64,000 nt of DNA, from NCBI GenBank assembly GCA_913056365.1, contig CAJXLT010000001.1, positions 1-64,000 of the forward strand, read 5' to 3'. Positions 19,460-27,933 of the stretch are shown in pieces (positions within the stretch are counted from its first letter, which is position 1; each line of letters starts with the position of its first letter). A model generated the notes under the pieces. It was not told the DNA's origin and ran no database searches. It worked only from the letters and a program-made list of their open reading frames with translations. A program made the translations under genes and the position numbers. This stretch comes from an uncultured Paenibacillaceae bacterium. GTDB taxonomy: Bacteria; Bacillota; Bacilli; Paenibacillales; K13.

Positions 19460-20248
19460 ATGATAAGAACGAATCAGTTAAAGCAGAAGCTGCGTGAAGG
19501 ACATGACGTGTTTGGCTTGTTTTGCTCCATTCCTTCACCTGTTGTGGTAGAGATGATTGGATGCGCTGATTTTGATTTTATTATTATTGACACGGAGCAT
19601 GTGCTCGTTAACCCGGAGACGTTGGAGAATATGATTCGCGCGGCTGAAGTGGCTGGTCTGACGGTGCTCGTTCGTGTCTCAGAAGTCAATCCGAAGGAAA
19701 TATTACGCGTCTTGGACGGAGGGGCGCAAGGGATCGTCGTTCCCCATGTGGAAAGCCGCGAGCAAGCCCACCGCTTGGTCAACTGTTGCAAATATTGGCC
19801 GATAGGAAATCGCAGCTTGAACAGCGGCCGGGCCGGAGTGTTCGGGAAGTATGACTTGGTCGAATATATCCGGCAGGCGAATGAAGAGATTATGGTGGTG
19901 CCGATGATTGAAAGCGTACAGGGAGTGGAAAACGCAGAAGAAATTTTGTCGGTTCCGGGTATCGACATGATACTGGAAGGAGCGGCAGATCTATCGCAAT
20001 CCTGCGGAGTACCTTGGCAATCTCGTCACCCGAGTGTAAAGGAAGGGCTTCTGCGCTTATTCCGTGCCGCAACTTTGCATGATGTGCCGTATTGCGCTAT
20101 TCCCCGTGCAACCGCAGATTACGATGACTGGCGGGAACGGGGAGTTCATGCCTATGTGCTTGGTGATGAGCGCGGGATTTCCTTCCGTGCTTTGCGAGCG
20201 CATTTGCAATCGTATCAACTTGACAAAGCCAATGAATCGCGGAGGTAA
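19460..20248 (+). CDS. SbnG-like citrate synthase of the HpcH/HpaI aldolase family
   Basis: 262 aa from the ATG at 19460, four bases after the previous stop. HpcH/HpaI class II fold with the metal ligands Glu151 and Asp177 and the active-site His47 and Arg72 in the expected places (IDTEH, VRV, PMIES, GAADLS). SbnG proteins make citrate from oxaloacetate and acetyl-CoA, supplying siderophore synthesis independently of the Krebs cycle. The operon setting favours this over catabolic aldolase activity. Ligand positions match those of HpaI within two residues. Confidence 0.88.
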   Translation: MIRTNQLKQKLREGHDVFGLFCSIPSPVVVEMIGCADFDFIIIDTEHVLVNPETLENMIRAAEVAGLTVLVRVSEVNPKEILRVLDGGAQGIVVPHVESREQAHRLVNCCKYWPIGNRSLNSGRAGVFGKYDLVEYIRQANEEIMVVPMIESVQGVENAEEILSVPGIDMILEGAADLSQSCGVPWQSRHPSVKEGLLRLFRAATLHDVPYCAIPRATADYDDWRERGVHAYVLGDERGISFRALRAHLQSYQLDKANESRR

Positions 20249-20254
20249 ATATCG

Positions 20255-21484
20255 ATGATTGTATCTATGAATAACGTTGTTGCGCATAAGGCGGTTGCCG
20301 CTTATATGGATAAGTCCAAGCAAGCGGGAGGGGAACCGGTCTGTGCCTTTATTTATGATCTGCGTGCTCTGCGGGAGCATGCCGAGCGATGTGTGAGGGA
20401 GCTTCCCGACGGATGCCAGCTGTTCTACGCAATGAAGGCGAATCCGGACGAGCAGTTTCTGAAGTGTTTGGCTCCTATTGTGCACGGCTTTGAGGCGGCT
20501 TCAATCGGTGAAATTCGCAAGGTTCGCAAAGTAGCACCACATATCCCTGTAATTTTTGGCGGTCCTGGGAAGAAAGATTCGGAGATTGCGGAGGCTCTTG
20601 ATCGTAACGTGACTTTGCTTCATGCAGAGAGCATACATGAGCTGCGACGCATCTCTATGCTGGCAAGTGAGCGCGATATTGCTGCTTCCATTCTGTTGCG
20701 GGTGAACGTGCGTTCCGTTCTTCCAGAAGCGACACTGACGATGGCCGGACGGCCTACGCAATTCGGGATTGATGAAGCGGAGCTGCCTGACGCTATTCGG
20801 CTTGCACAATCGCTGCCGAATGTAGTTCTTGAAGGCTTCCATCTTCATTCGATTTCCAATAACCTAGACGCACGGCTTCATGCGTTGCTGATTGCAACCT
20901 ATTGGCAACGTGTCAAGGATTGGAGCCGAACGTTCGGCCTCTCCATCAAGTATGTCAATGTCGGGGGAGGATTCGGCATTTCCTATACAGACCCGGATCG
21001 GCAATTTGAATGGCCTGTTTTTACGCACGAGCTGCAACAAGTGCTCGCTGAGCATCGTATGCCGGGCGTACAGCTGTTGTGTGAACCCGGGCGTTATATT
21101 GCCGCTGCTTGCGGTTATTACGCTGTTGAGGTGACGGATATCAAGCGCAATCACGGCAAAAACTTCGCCATCATTAGGGGAGGCTCCCATCATTTTCGAC
21201 TTCCGGGCTCGTGGCAGCACAGCCATCCGTTCGAAATTATCCCTGTCGAGCATTGGCCCTATCCATTCCCCCGAACGGCGTTGTACGACAGCGAAATTAC
21301 TGTGGCAGGGGAGCTGTGCACACCTAAGGATGTGCTCGCCAGAGAAGTGAAGGTAGACCGTCTGCGAATCGGTGATGTGCTGTTGTTTCAATTCGCGGGT
21401 GCATATGGTTGGACGATTTCCAGCCATGACTTCCTTAGTCACGCTCATCCGGAGCATATATACCTGGAAGACGATATGGATTAA
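20255..21484 (+). CDS. SbnH-like PLP-dependent decarboxylase (fold III)
   Basis: 409 aa, alanine-racemase-like barrel with the PLP lysine in FYAMKAN, the glycine-rich phosphate site VGGGFGISY, CEPGRYI and a C-terminal GAYG region. Related to diaminopimelate and ornithine decarboxylases. In staphyloferrin B synthesis SbnH decarboxylates the citryl-diaminopropionate intermediate. Here no diaminopropionate genes are present, so the substrate may be a different amino acid or conjugate. GGAGG site seven bases upstream. Confidence 0.9.
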   Translation: MIVSMNNVVAHKAVAAYMDKSKQAGGEPVCAFIYDLRALREHAERCVRELPDGCQLFYAMKANPDEQFLKCLAPIVHGFEAASIGEIRKVRKVAPHIPVIFGGPGKKDSEIAEALDRNVTLLHAESIHELRRISMLASERDIAASILLRVNVRSVLPEATLTMAGRPTQFGIDEAELPDAIRLAQSLPNVVLEGFHLHSISNNLDARLHALLIATYWQRVKDWSRTFGLSIKYVNVGGGFGISYTDPDRQFEWPVFTHELQQVLAEHRMPGVQLLCEPGRYIAAACGYYAVEVTDIKRNHGKNFAIIRGGSHHFRLPGSWQHSHPFEIIPVEHWPYPFPRTALYDSEITVAGELCTPKDVLAREVKVDRLRIGDVLLFQFAGAYGWTISSHDFLSHAHPEHIYLEDDMD

Positions 21485-21496
21485 AGGGGGGAGATT

Positions 21497-23500
21497 ATGG
21501 AGTTATCACTAACTAGTCTTAAGATGCAAGCCAATACCAAACGAACCTTGGCAGCAACAAGCGAGGCAGAGGAACGGGTGAAGGCCGATCTGGTCAACGC
21601 ATTGCTTGCAGAACAATTATTTGCAGAATGGGGACGGGGTGAGCTGTTATCCCCTGCGGAGTGGAACGAGTCGGTCTGCTCTCATTCCTTTCTGTCAGCT
21701 GCTGCGTTACGGTCCGTACCTAATACAAGTTCTTCGGAAAGCATGCTGTTTTATCGCTGGTGGATGGATGAGGAAGTTGAGCATTATTTGTTTTTTGCCG
21801 TGCAACCGGCAATCATTCAGCCTTACCGATATAGCGGCGGAGGGATCTACGAGGTGAAGTCGAATCCGGGTGGAGCGATGCGCAGCCTGGATGCTATTGA
21901 TCTGATGGAGCGGATGATTGCCGTCATCCAAGGAACAGACACAGGAGATTACCCTGCGGCTTATTCCCGTATGTTGGATATGCTTCGGATTACAGTTCAG
22001 CAAACAGTGTGGTCACTGGAAGCACCGCAGCAGCAAGATTCAGCGCTTGCATTGCCTGCCGCTTCGTGCTTGCTGGAGCTGGAGCGTCGGGCATCATACC
22101 GCGATCGTCCGTTTCATCCCGTTGCCAAAGCCAAGCTCGGCTGGACACAAGAGGATTGCCAGGCATATAGCGTCGAGTTCGGTCAGCCGATGATGCTTCA
22201 CTGGATGGCGGTGAAGCGGCAGTTCCTGCTGCAAAGTAGGGGATATAGTACTGAAGCCCAAGTGCTCGGTGTTGGGAAGGATACCCCGGCTGATATGCTA
22301 CTCTCCGCTGATGATCGTGAGCGTGTTGCAGCGTCCATGGCACGGCGAGGGCTGACAGATGAGGCGTATGTGGCAATACCGGTTCATCCGTGGCAGATGG
22401 ACCACGTCTTGCCGCAGGAGCTGCGCGTGGAATTAGAGGAAGGAGTATGTGTGCCATTGGATGTGACGGCTGGCGCCTATATCTCTACGTCATCCGCTCG
22501 GTCGTTGGCGCCGAAGGAGGGAGGGAATCAGCATGTGAAGCTTCCGCTCGGGATCGTCTCGCTTGGGGCGGTCCGTTATCTTCCCGCAGTCCATATGATC
22601 AATGGATTGCGCGGATCGCAGCTGCTGGAGCAGGCCAAGCAGCGAGATGCTGTGTTAGGGCAGCGGTTATATCTGTGCGATGAATCGAGCTGGTGGGCGT
22701 ACATGCCCGATGACGAAAGTTGGTTTGCCGACCATCCCCGACATCTGTCTGCACTGATTCGTGAATATCCGTCTGCGTTGACCTCGGACCCTGCGATTCG
22801 TCTTATTCCGATGTCATCTCTAGCCGTGCTGACCGCTAATGAACGTGGACACGTGTTTGACGAATGGATGCAGATGCGGAAACTGGAAGCAACGGAAACA
22901 TCTATTGTACAGCTTTTCAGGGAAGTATGCTCCTCTTTTTTTCAAATTACATTGCGTCTGTTCCGCTTAGGCTTGCTTCCGGAAATACATGGGCAGAACA
23001 CGTTGCTTGTATGGAAGGAAGGTCACATCGAAGGGATTCTGCTCCGCGATCACGATACGGTGCGGCTCCATCTGCCGTGGCTGGAAGCCTGCGGGCTGAA
23101 CGATCCGTGCTACATGATGAAGCCGGGCTATCCCAATTCGCTGTACAATGAAACACCGGAGAAGCTCCTGCTCTATTTGCAAACCTTGGGCATTCAGGTC
23201 AACCTGTACGCAATCCTAGAAACGGTGTCTCACTATTATCAGCTGGAAGAGTCACGGCTATGGGTTGTTATGCAGGAGAGTCTGGAGAGTGAGATCGTGC
23301 ATGCACAATTACCGGATACTGCAATCCAACTGCTGAGGGATACTTTGTTCGAGAAGGAGACATGGCCATGGAAGCAGCTCATTCGGCCGCTTCTAGCGCA
23401 ACAGGAGCCTCTATCGGGAAGCATGCCTGCAGGCATAGGTGAAGTTCCCAACCCGTTTCTATCTATGCCTAACAGAACTATAACCCGCTATGAAGTATGA
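21497..23500 (+). CDS. IucA/IucC family NIS siderophore synthetase 2
   Basis: 667 aa. Synthetase motifs RPFHPVAKAKLGW, PVHPWQMDHVLP, SSARSLAPKEGG-HVKLPL and EIHGQNTLL. Its sequence differs clearly from synthetase 1 (PFHPVAK versus PYHPCYK; TSSARS versus TNTSTG), pointing to a different carboxylate specificity class. It is followed by the MFS exporter just as sbnC is followed by sbnD in S. aureus, so an SbnC- or SbnE-like role is inferred. GGGGGGAG ribosome site; the stop overlaps the next start (ATGA). Confidence 0.92.
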   Translation: MELSLTSLKMQANTKRTLAATSEAEERVKADLVNALLAEQLFAEWGRGELLSPAEWNESVCSHSFLSAAALRSVPNTSSSESMLFYRWWMDEEVEHYLFFAVQPAIIQPYRYSGGGIYEVKSNPGGAMRSLDAIDLMERMIAVIQGTDTGDYPAAYSRMLDMLRITVQQTVWSLEAPQQQDSALALPAASCLLELERRASYRDRPFHPVAKAKLGWTQEDCQAYSVEFGQPMMLHWMAVKRQFLLQSRGYSTEAQVLGVGKDTPADMLLSADDRERVAASMARRGLTDEAYVAIPVHPWQMDHVLPQELRVELEEGVCVPLDVTAGAYISTSSARSLAPKEGGNQHVKLPLGIVSLGAVRYLPAVHMINGLRGSQLLEQAKQRDAVLGQRLYLCDESSWWAYMPDDESWFADHPRHLSALIREYPSALTSDPAIRLIPMSSLAVLTANERGHVFDEWMQMRKLEATETSIVQLFREVCSSFFQITLRLFRLGLLPEIHGQNTLLVWKEGHIEGILLRDHDTVRLHLPWLEACGLNDPCYMMKPGYPNSLYNETPEKLLLYLQTLGIQVNLYAILETVSHYYQLEESRLWVVMQESLESEIVHAQLPDTAIQLLRDTLFEKETWPWKQLIRPLLAQQEPLSGSMPAGIGEVPNPFLSMPNRTITRYEV

Positions 23501-24732
23501 ACAACCGATGGAAAGTAAATTTTCGCTTGCTATGGGGCGGTCATTTTTTAGCTGTATTCAGTTCCATGGTCATTGCGCCTATGCTGCCGTTTTACATGGA
23601 GGAATTAGGAGCAGAGGATCAAGCCTCGGTGCTGCTGTGGAGCGGGTTGAGTCTGGCAGCGCCAGCCGTATCTGCGGCATTGACGGCACCGCTCTGGGGA
23701 AGATTAGGAGACCTTACAAGCCGCAAGTGGATGGTCGTACGGGCGCTTTTCGGGTCTTCCTTGGTGCTGGCAGCGATGGCTTTCGTGGATACACCTATGC
23801 AACTCTTTATTCTTCGCTTTCTTCAAGGCGCGCTTGGGGGTGTCGTTGATGCTGTAGGCGCTTTCGCCGCATCAGAGGCACAGAAGCAGGAGCAAGGGCG
23901 AGTACGGGGGAAGCTGGAGGGCGCATTGGCGGCCGGTTCGATGCTTGGCCCGCTGCTCGGGGGCATCGCATTCGGCACAATCGGCTTTCGCAGCTTGTTC
24001 GTCCTGTCGAGTATCCTGTTGGCGCTATGGACCGTGCTTAGTTATATCGGCTTGAAGGAAACGAGGCGAGAGACCATCGTAGCTGTCCAATCTGCCGGAA
24101 TGGGCAAGCAATTCACATTGCTGCTGCGTGAGCGGAAGGTGATTCTGTTTTTAATAGCAGGAATCTTGGCCAACTTCGGCATCCATGGGTTGCTTACGGT
24201 GTTGCCGTTACATGTGAAGACGTACGTCGGGGATGCATCCGATACCGCTGTGTGGGTCGGTATCCTGCAAGCGATAAATTGGGCTGCGGTATGGTGTGCG
24301 TCATCATGGTGGGGAAGTAGGAATGATTCGTACCCGGTCGAACGCAATTTTATTATAGCCTCTGCCTTATGCGGGGTGGCAATCTTGCTTCAGGCATTCG
24401 CCCCGAGCATCTATTGGCTCGTTATATGGAGAGTGCTGCAAGGATTCGCGTCCAGTGCATTGGTGCAGTCTGTATTTCTAATTGTGACGCGCACTTCGTT
24501 AGCAGATCAACTGGGTTCTAGGATCGGCATGACAAGAAGTATATTATTCTTCGGTCAAATCGCAGGCCCTTTGGTGAGCGGGCTGTCAGGCAACAGCATC
24601 CATACCGCAATGCTATTTACCCTACATGGTTCTGTTATTATCACTAGCGGATTGCTCATCGGGTTATTCGTCAGAGGAAATAAGGCAAGCGAACGCATGC
24701 ACAAACAACAAAAAAGGGAGGCAGGTTTATGA
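23497..24732 (+). CDS. MFS exporter, probable siderophore efflux (SbnD-like)
   Basis: 411 aa, about 12 membrane segments in two halves, with the MFS loop 2-3 motif GRLGDLTSRKWMVVR and a second half starting near ILANFGIHG. Translationally coupled by four-base overlaps to genes on both sides. Position suggests export of the finished siderophore. A diverged 85-bp copy of its 3' part lies at 26323-26408. Confidence 0.88.
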   Translation: MNNRWKVNFRLLWGGHFLAVFSSMVIAPMLPFYMEELGAEDQASVLLWSGLSLAAPAVSAALTAPLWGRLGDLTSRKWMVVRALFGSSLVLAAMAFVDTPMQLFILRFLQGALGGVVDAVGAFAASEAQKQEQGRVRGKLEGALAAGSMLGPLLGGIAFGTIGFRSLFVLSSILLALWTVLSYIGLKETRRETIVAVQSAGMGKQFTLLLRERKVILFLIAGILANFGIHGLLTVLPLHVKTYVGDASDTAVWVGILQAINWAAVWCASSWWGSRNDSYPVERNFIIASALCGVAILLQAFAPSIYWLVIWRVLQGFASSALVQSVFLIVTRTSLADQLGSRIGMTRSILFFGQIAGPLVSGLSGNSIHTAMLFTLHGSVIITSGLLIGLFVRGNKASERMHKQQKREAGL

Positions 24733-26060
24733 AATCGAATCATATGCATTTGAATCTGTTCGTCTTGAATACGGGCCATCATGAAGCATCATGGCGTCAT
24801 CCTGACACAATGCCTGAGAAAATAACGGACATTGATTATTACATACAATTGGCGCAAATGGCTGAAAGCGCAAAGCTGGATTCACTGTTCATTGCGGATG
24901 CCCTCGTGCTGACTCCGGCTATCCAATACAAGATAGGAGCCGGACTTGAGCCGCTCACGATGCTGTCAGCACTTGCTGTTGCGACGGAGCGAATCGGACT
25001 CATTGGTACGGTGTCGACCACTTATAGCGAGCCTTATAATGTTGCGAGAATGTTCGCTTCCCTGGATTTCATTAGCCGGGGGCGGGTAGGCTGGAACAGC
25101 GTCACATCTGTCGGCGATATAACGGCAGTGAACTTCGGCAGAGATCAGCATCCCGAGCATGGGGACAGGTATGCAAGGGCACAGGAATATGTGCAGGTGC
25201 TGAAGGGATTGTGGGATTGCTGGCAGGACGACGCATTGCTCTATGACAAGCAAGCAGGGATCTACGCGGATTATGATCACAAAATCAGTCCGCTTCATCA
25301 CCAAGGTCAATACTACTCTGTACAAGGCCCACTAAATATCCCCCGATCCCCGCAAGGCCATCCTGTACTCGTTCAGGCCGGTTCCTCCGATGCGGGCAAA
25401 GAACTGGCTGCCGAAACGGCTGAAGTCATATTCACCGCTCAGAACTCACTCGCATCTGCAAGAAGCTTCTATGCCGATGTGAAGCGAAGAATGGCGAAGT
25501 ACGGAAGATCCCGTGATGAACTCAAAATATTGCCCGGATTTAGTCCGATTATCGGCGCTACCGAATCGGAAGCTCGGGAGAAGGAAGCTATGCTGAATGA
25601 ACGGATTACGCCTGCTTTCGGTCTAATTCGTCTATCCAATTCTCTGGAAATTGATTTGTTCCAGTATCCGCTTGATGGGCCTGTGCCCTTGGAGGATTTA
25701 CCGCCTGTCGATCAAGTGAAAGGTCAAAAGGCACGGTTCGAAATGCTTGTGGAGATGGTGCGAAACGAAAATTTGACCATCCGGCAGTTAATTGTCCGCA
25801 CTGCAAGCGCAAGGGGGCATTATACGATTGCGGGAACTGCTAAGCAAATCGCGGATGTCATGGAAGAGTGGGTACTTACAGAAGCAGCGGACGGCTTCAA
25901 TGTGATGCCGCCGTATTTCCCAGGAGGGTTGGAGGATTTCGTCAGTCAGGTGGTGCCTGAATTGCAGAATAGGGGATTGTTCCGAACCGAATATTCAGGC
26001 CGGACGCTGAGAGAGCATCTAGGCTTGAAGCGGCCTAGCGGGGTGCTTCAATCAGTCTGA
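24729..26060 (+). CDS. LLM-class flavin-dependent monooxygenase (NtaA/SnaA/DszA type)
   Basis: 443 aa luciferase-like barrel with family segments SLFIADALVL, RVGWNSVTS, NFGRDQHPEHGDRY, LVQAGSSDAGKELAAETAEVIFTAQ and the C-terminal DGFNVMPPYFPGGLEDF. These enzymes use reduced FMN from a separate reductase, which is not encoded here. As last gene of the siderophore operon it may hydroxylate an amine or tailor the product, or break down a chelator. It is not part of the known staphyloferrin B set. Four-base overlap with the exporter gene. Confidence 0.9.
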   Translation: MKSNHMHLNLFVLNTGHHEASWRHPDTMPEKITDIDYYIQLAQMAESAKLDSLFIADALVLTPAIQYKIGAGLEPLTMLSALAVATERIGLIGTVSTTYSEPYNVARMFASLDFISRGRVGWNSVTSVGDITAVNFGRDQHPEHGDRYARAQEYVQVLKGLWDCWQDDALLYDKQAGIYADYDHKISPLHHQGQYYSVQGPLNIPRSPQGHPVLVQAGSSDAGKELAAETAEVIFTAQNSLASARSFYADVKRRMAKYGRSRDELKILPGFSPIIGATESEAREKEAMLNERITPAFGLIRLSNSLEIDLFQYPLDGPVPLEDLPPVDQVKGQKARFEMLVEMVRNENLTIRQLIVRTASARGHYTIAGTAKQIADVMEEWVLTEAADGFNVMPPYFPGGLEDFVSQVVPELQNRGLFRTEYSGRTLREHLGLKRPSGVLQSV

Positions 26061-26065
26061 ACAAA

Positions 26066-26106
26066 TAAGGCTGTCCCAAAAGTCATAAAATGACTTGGGG
26101 GCAGCT
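26066..26106 (+). terminator. Hairpin after the siderophore operon
   Basis: ggctgtcccaaaagtcat pairs with atgacttgggggcagct around an aaa loop, followed by GCTTCTT. A likely operon end, although sequences of this shape also occur at insertion-sequence ends. Confidence 0.55.
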
Positions 26107-26299
26107 GCTTCTTAATTCGAGAACAATGGCTATGCTCTTCACGGGTTAGGGTATGGGTTCCGGCCGCTGTTGAACATCGTGTTCTGGTTATGAAATGAGT
26201 GAAGGGTGAGAACACGACGTTCAAGAGGCGGACGTAAACTCCTCCACCCATACCCTACCCTCGCGCTTTTTGTTCTTCTCTTCGAAGCTGCCCCCAAGT
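26093..26299. repeat. 207-bp imperfect palindrome (MITE-like, no ORF)
   Basis: Perfect 14-bp ends (acttgggggcagct at 26093-26106 and its complement at 26286-26299). Nested inner arms are gggttagggtatggg (26143-26157) with cccataccctaccc (26247-26260), and a 16-base arm at 26170-26185 with 26209-26224 (one mismatch) around a 23-base loop. The whole unit can fold into one long hairpin. No transposase is present and no target duplication is obvious. Confidence 0.75.
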
Positions 26300-26322
26300 T
26301 TTGAATCCTTTGGAATATCCCT

Positions 26323-26408
26323 AATCGCAGGTCTCTTGGTGACAGCGGGTTGTCAGGCAACAGTATCCATACCGCAACGCTATTAACCCTACATGCTTCT
26401 GTTATCAA
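26323..26408 (+). pseudogene. Decayed fragment of the siderophore MFS exporter gene
   Basis: About 85 bases closely similar to 24561-24645 inside the exporter gene (shared pieces include tgtcaggcaacag and atccataccgcaa). It is isolated from the rest of the gene. This implies duplication of the exporter region followed by deletion, or insertion-mediated copying. Confidence 0.8.
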
Positions 26409-26588
26409 CGGACATCAGTGACCATTACAAGGCGTATGAGGCGTGTTTGCCAATGTAACGGTCACGGATGACTGTAAGCGCTGAATGGACTGGTCAAAAC
26501 GACGTTTTTTTGTCGCTAGTGGTCATCGGCGACCGTTAAAAATCAAAAATGCGTTTTTATTCCCTCTAATGGACACGAGTGACCGTCA
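26408..26588. repeat. Four copies of a ~20-bp motif (consensus tggtcatcngtgaccgtta)
   Basis: Copies near 26408-26427, 26455-26474 (inverted), 26519-26538 and 26569-26588. Each is itself partly palindromic (ggtca...tgacc). Nothing else is seen in 26589-26901 apart from an AT-rich upstream region. Confidence 0.6.
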
Positions 26589-26901
26589 CAGAGTGAACTG
26601 GCTGGTTCAGTCACTCTTTCCGACCCCCAACGTTACTCTTCCCGCTCCGGATACTGTTGCTTACTCAAGTCCATTGCAGCAGTAGCAGATTTCATGCACG
26701 TAAGTAGTAACAAAATTCACTTAGAGATCAATGTCTGAAGTACAGTTTCCCGGCCAACAGATACCGTCCCTCTTCTGCAAAAAATCAATCGAAAATAGTG
26801 TTAATATGTAATTTTTTTGTCTTTATTGATATTCAATTATCGGAGTATTGGTGCTAAAATGAAAATATAGTTTATTACAAAAATAAAGAGGACGGTTACA
26901 A

Positions 26902-27636
26902 ATGGAACTACTAGGGAAATTACTTGTTTTCACAATTTTATCTTCAATTCAGTATATTTCGATCATACTTGCTGGATTTAGTCTCTTTAGAATTAATTTT
27001 AAATGGTTCAAACCTCAGATCGCATTTGTATGTATTGCATTATCATATGTTTCGTTTACTATGAGAATTGAATCTTTTGCTCTTTATTCTCCGATAATCC
27101 AACTTATCATTTTAATAGTGTCCATGTGGTTATTGTTTAGAATTCAAATTTTCTATGCTGCAATTGTGTCTATTACAGGCTATCTAGTGTTTATAATATT
27201 AGATAGCGCAACATACTATATAGCACTTACTATTACAAATGAACTTAGGCTATTTACAATTCAAATGTATATTGTAGCTTTGATATCAGGTGTTCTTACA
27301 ATGATTGTGTCAATGCTAATTTATCGGAAAAACTGGGGTTTCTCATTTGTCCCTCTCAATGAAGATAGTTATGTTAATTATCGACAAAAGGAAAATTTCC
27401 TATTGTTGTTTGTTATGATTGTATCAGCAATTGGCCTAATCTTTGTGTTTTACTTCTTCATCACTTTTAATACTATTGTTAGTTTTCTTGGAACCTTGGC
27501 ATTCCTAATTTCGGCATTTTCAATTCTGCTTTTTCTTTTACACAGGAAAGAGTATAAAGAGGCATTGAAAAGAATGCCCATGTTAAAGGGAGTTTATTCC
27601 CACCAGCAATCAGAAGAAAAACAATCTGGGATTTGA
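26902..27636 (+). CDS. AT-rich orphan integral membrane protein
   Basis: 244 aa with six or seven membrane helices and a short basic/acidic cytoplasmic tail (RKEYKEALKRMPMLKG). The layout resembles the sensor half of AgrC/NatK-type peptide-sensing kinases, but no kinase domain follows. Base composition and codon use (many AT-ending codons) differ sharply from all neighbours, suggesting transfer. It has a GAGGACGG site and no recognisable partner gene. Function not recognised. Confidence 0.75.
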   Translation: MELLGKLLVFTILSSIQYISIILAGFSLFRINFKWFKPQIAFVCIALSYVSFTMRIESFALYSPIIQLIILIVSMWLLFRIQIFYAAIVSITGYLVFIILDSATYYIALTITNELRLFTIQMYIVALISGVLTMIVSMLIYRKNWGFSFVPLNEDSYVNYRQKENFLLLFVMIVSAIGLIFVFYFFITFNTIVSFLGTLAFLISAFSILLFLLHRKEYKEALKRMPMLKGVYSHQQSEEKQSGI

Positions 27637-27660
27637 GCTAACTTGATTCTCTTGTCCTGA

Positions 27661-27855
27661 ATGTGGAGAAGATTTGTTTTTTTTTCGTTGGAAAACAGGC
27701 GTATTATGTATTATACGAAGGATGCCGCTTATCAGCACCTGCTGAATCTCGAGGAAGTACTGGACATGCTGTCCCCGGAAGGATTTGAGAAGCTGGAGAA
27801 GCTTTTGCCAAGAAGACGGGATGTCTCGTTATCCGATCCAGATGAGTGGGAATAA
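27661..27855 (+). CDS. Short ORF of doubtful status (or gene remnant)
   Basis: Up to 64 aa; a start at 27706 would give 49 aa. Neither ATG has a clear ribosome site. The C-terminal 45 residues (YQHLLNLEEVLDMLSPEGF and an acidic end) look like a genuine helical domain tail, so it may be the remnant of a longer gene. The stop lies inside a terminator hairpin. Confidence 0.35.
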   Translation: MWRRFVFFSLENRRIMYYTKDAAYQHLLNLEEVLDMLSPEGFEKLEKLLPRRRDVSLSDPDEWE

Positions 27856-27890
27856 CAGGGTGTTCAACTTATTGTTGACACCCTGTTATT
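27851..27890. terminator. Bidirectional terminator between short ORF and pepF
   Basis: A perfect 13-bp stem, aataacagggtgt with acaccctgttatt, and AT-rich flanks on both sides. Confidence 0.85.
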
Positions 27891-27933
27891 AAAATTTCGA
27901 GTTAAACTGATTCCGTACAGCCTATCACATAGG

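Noticed and set aside
21707-22457. Minus-strand ORFs inside synthetase 2
   Set aside because: Antisense shadows of a well-supported IucA/IucC gene.
26066-26299. Complete insertion sequence
   Set aside because: No transposase ORF and no clear target duplication; kept only as a palindrome or MITE-like unit.
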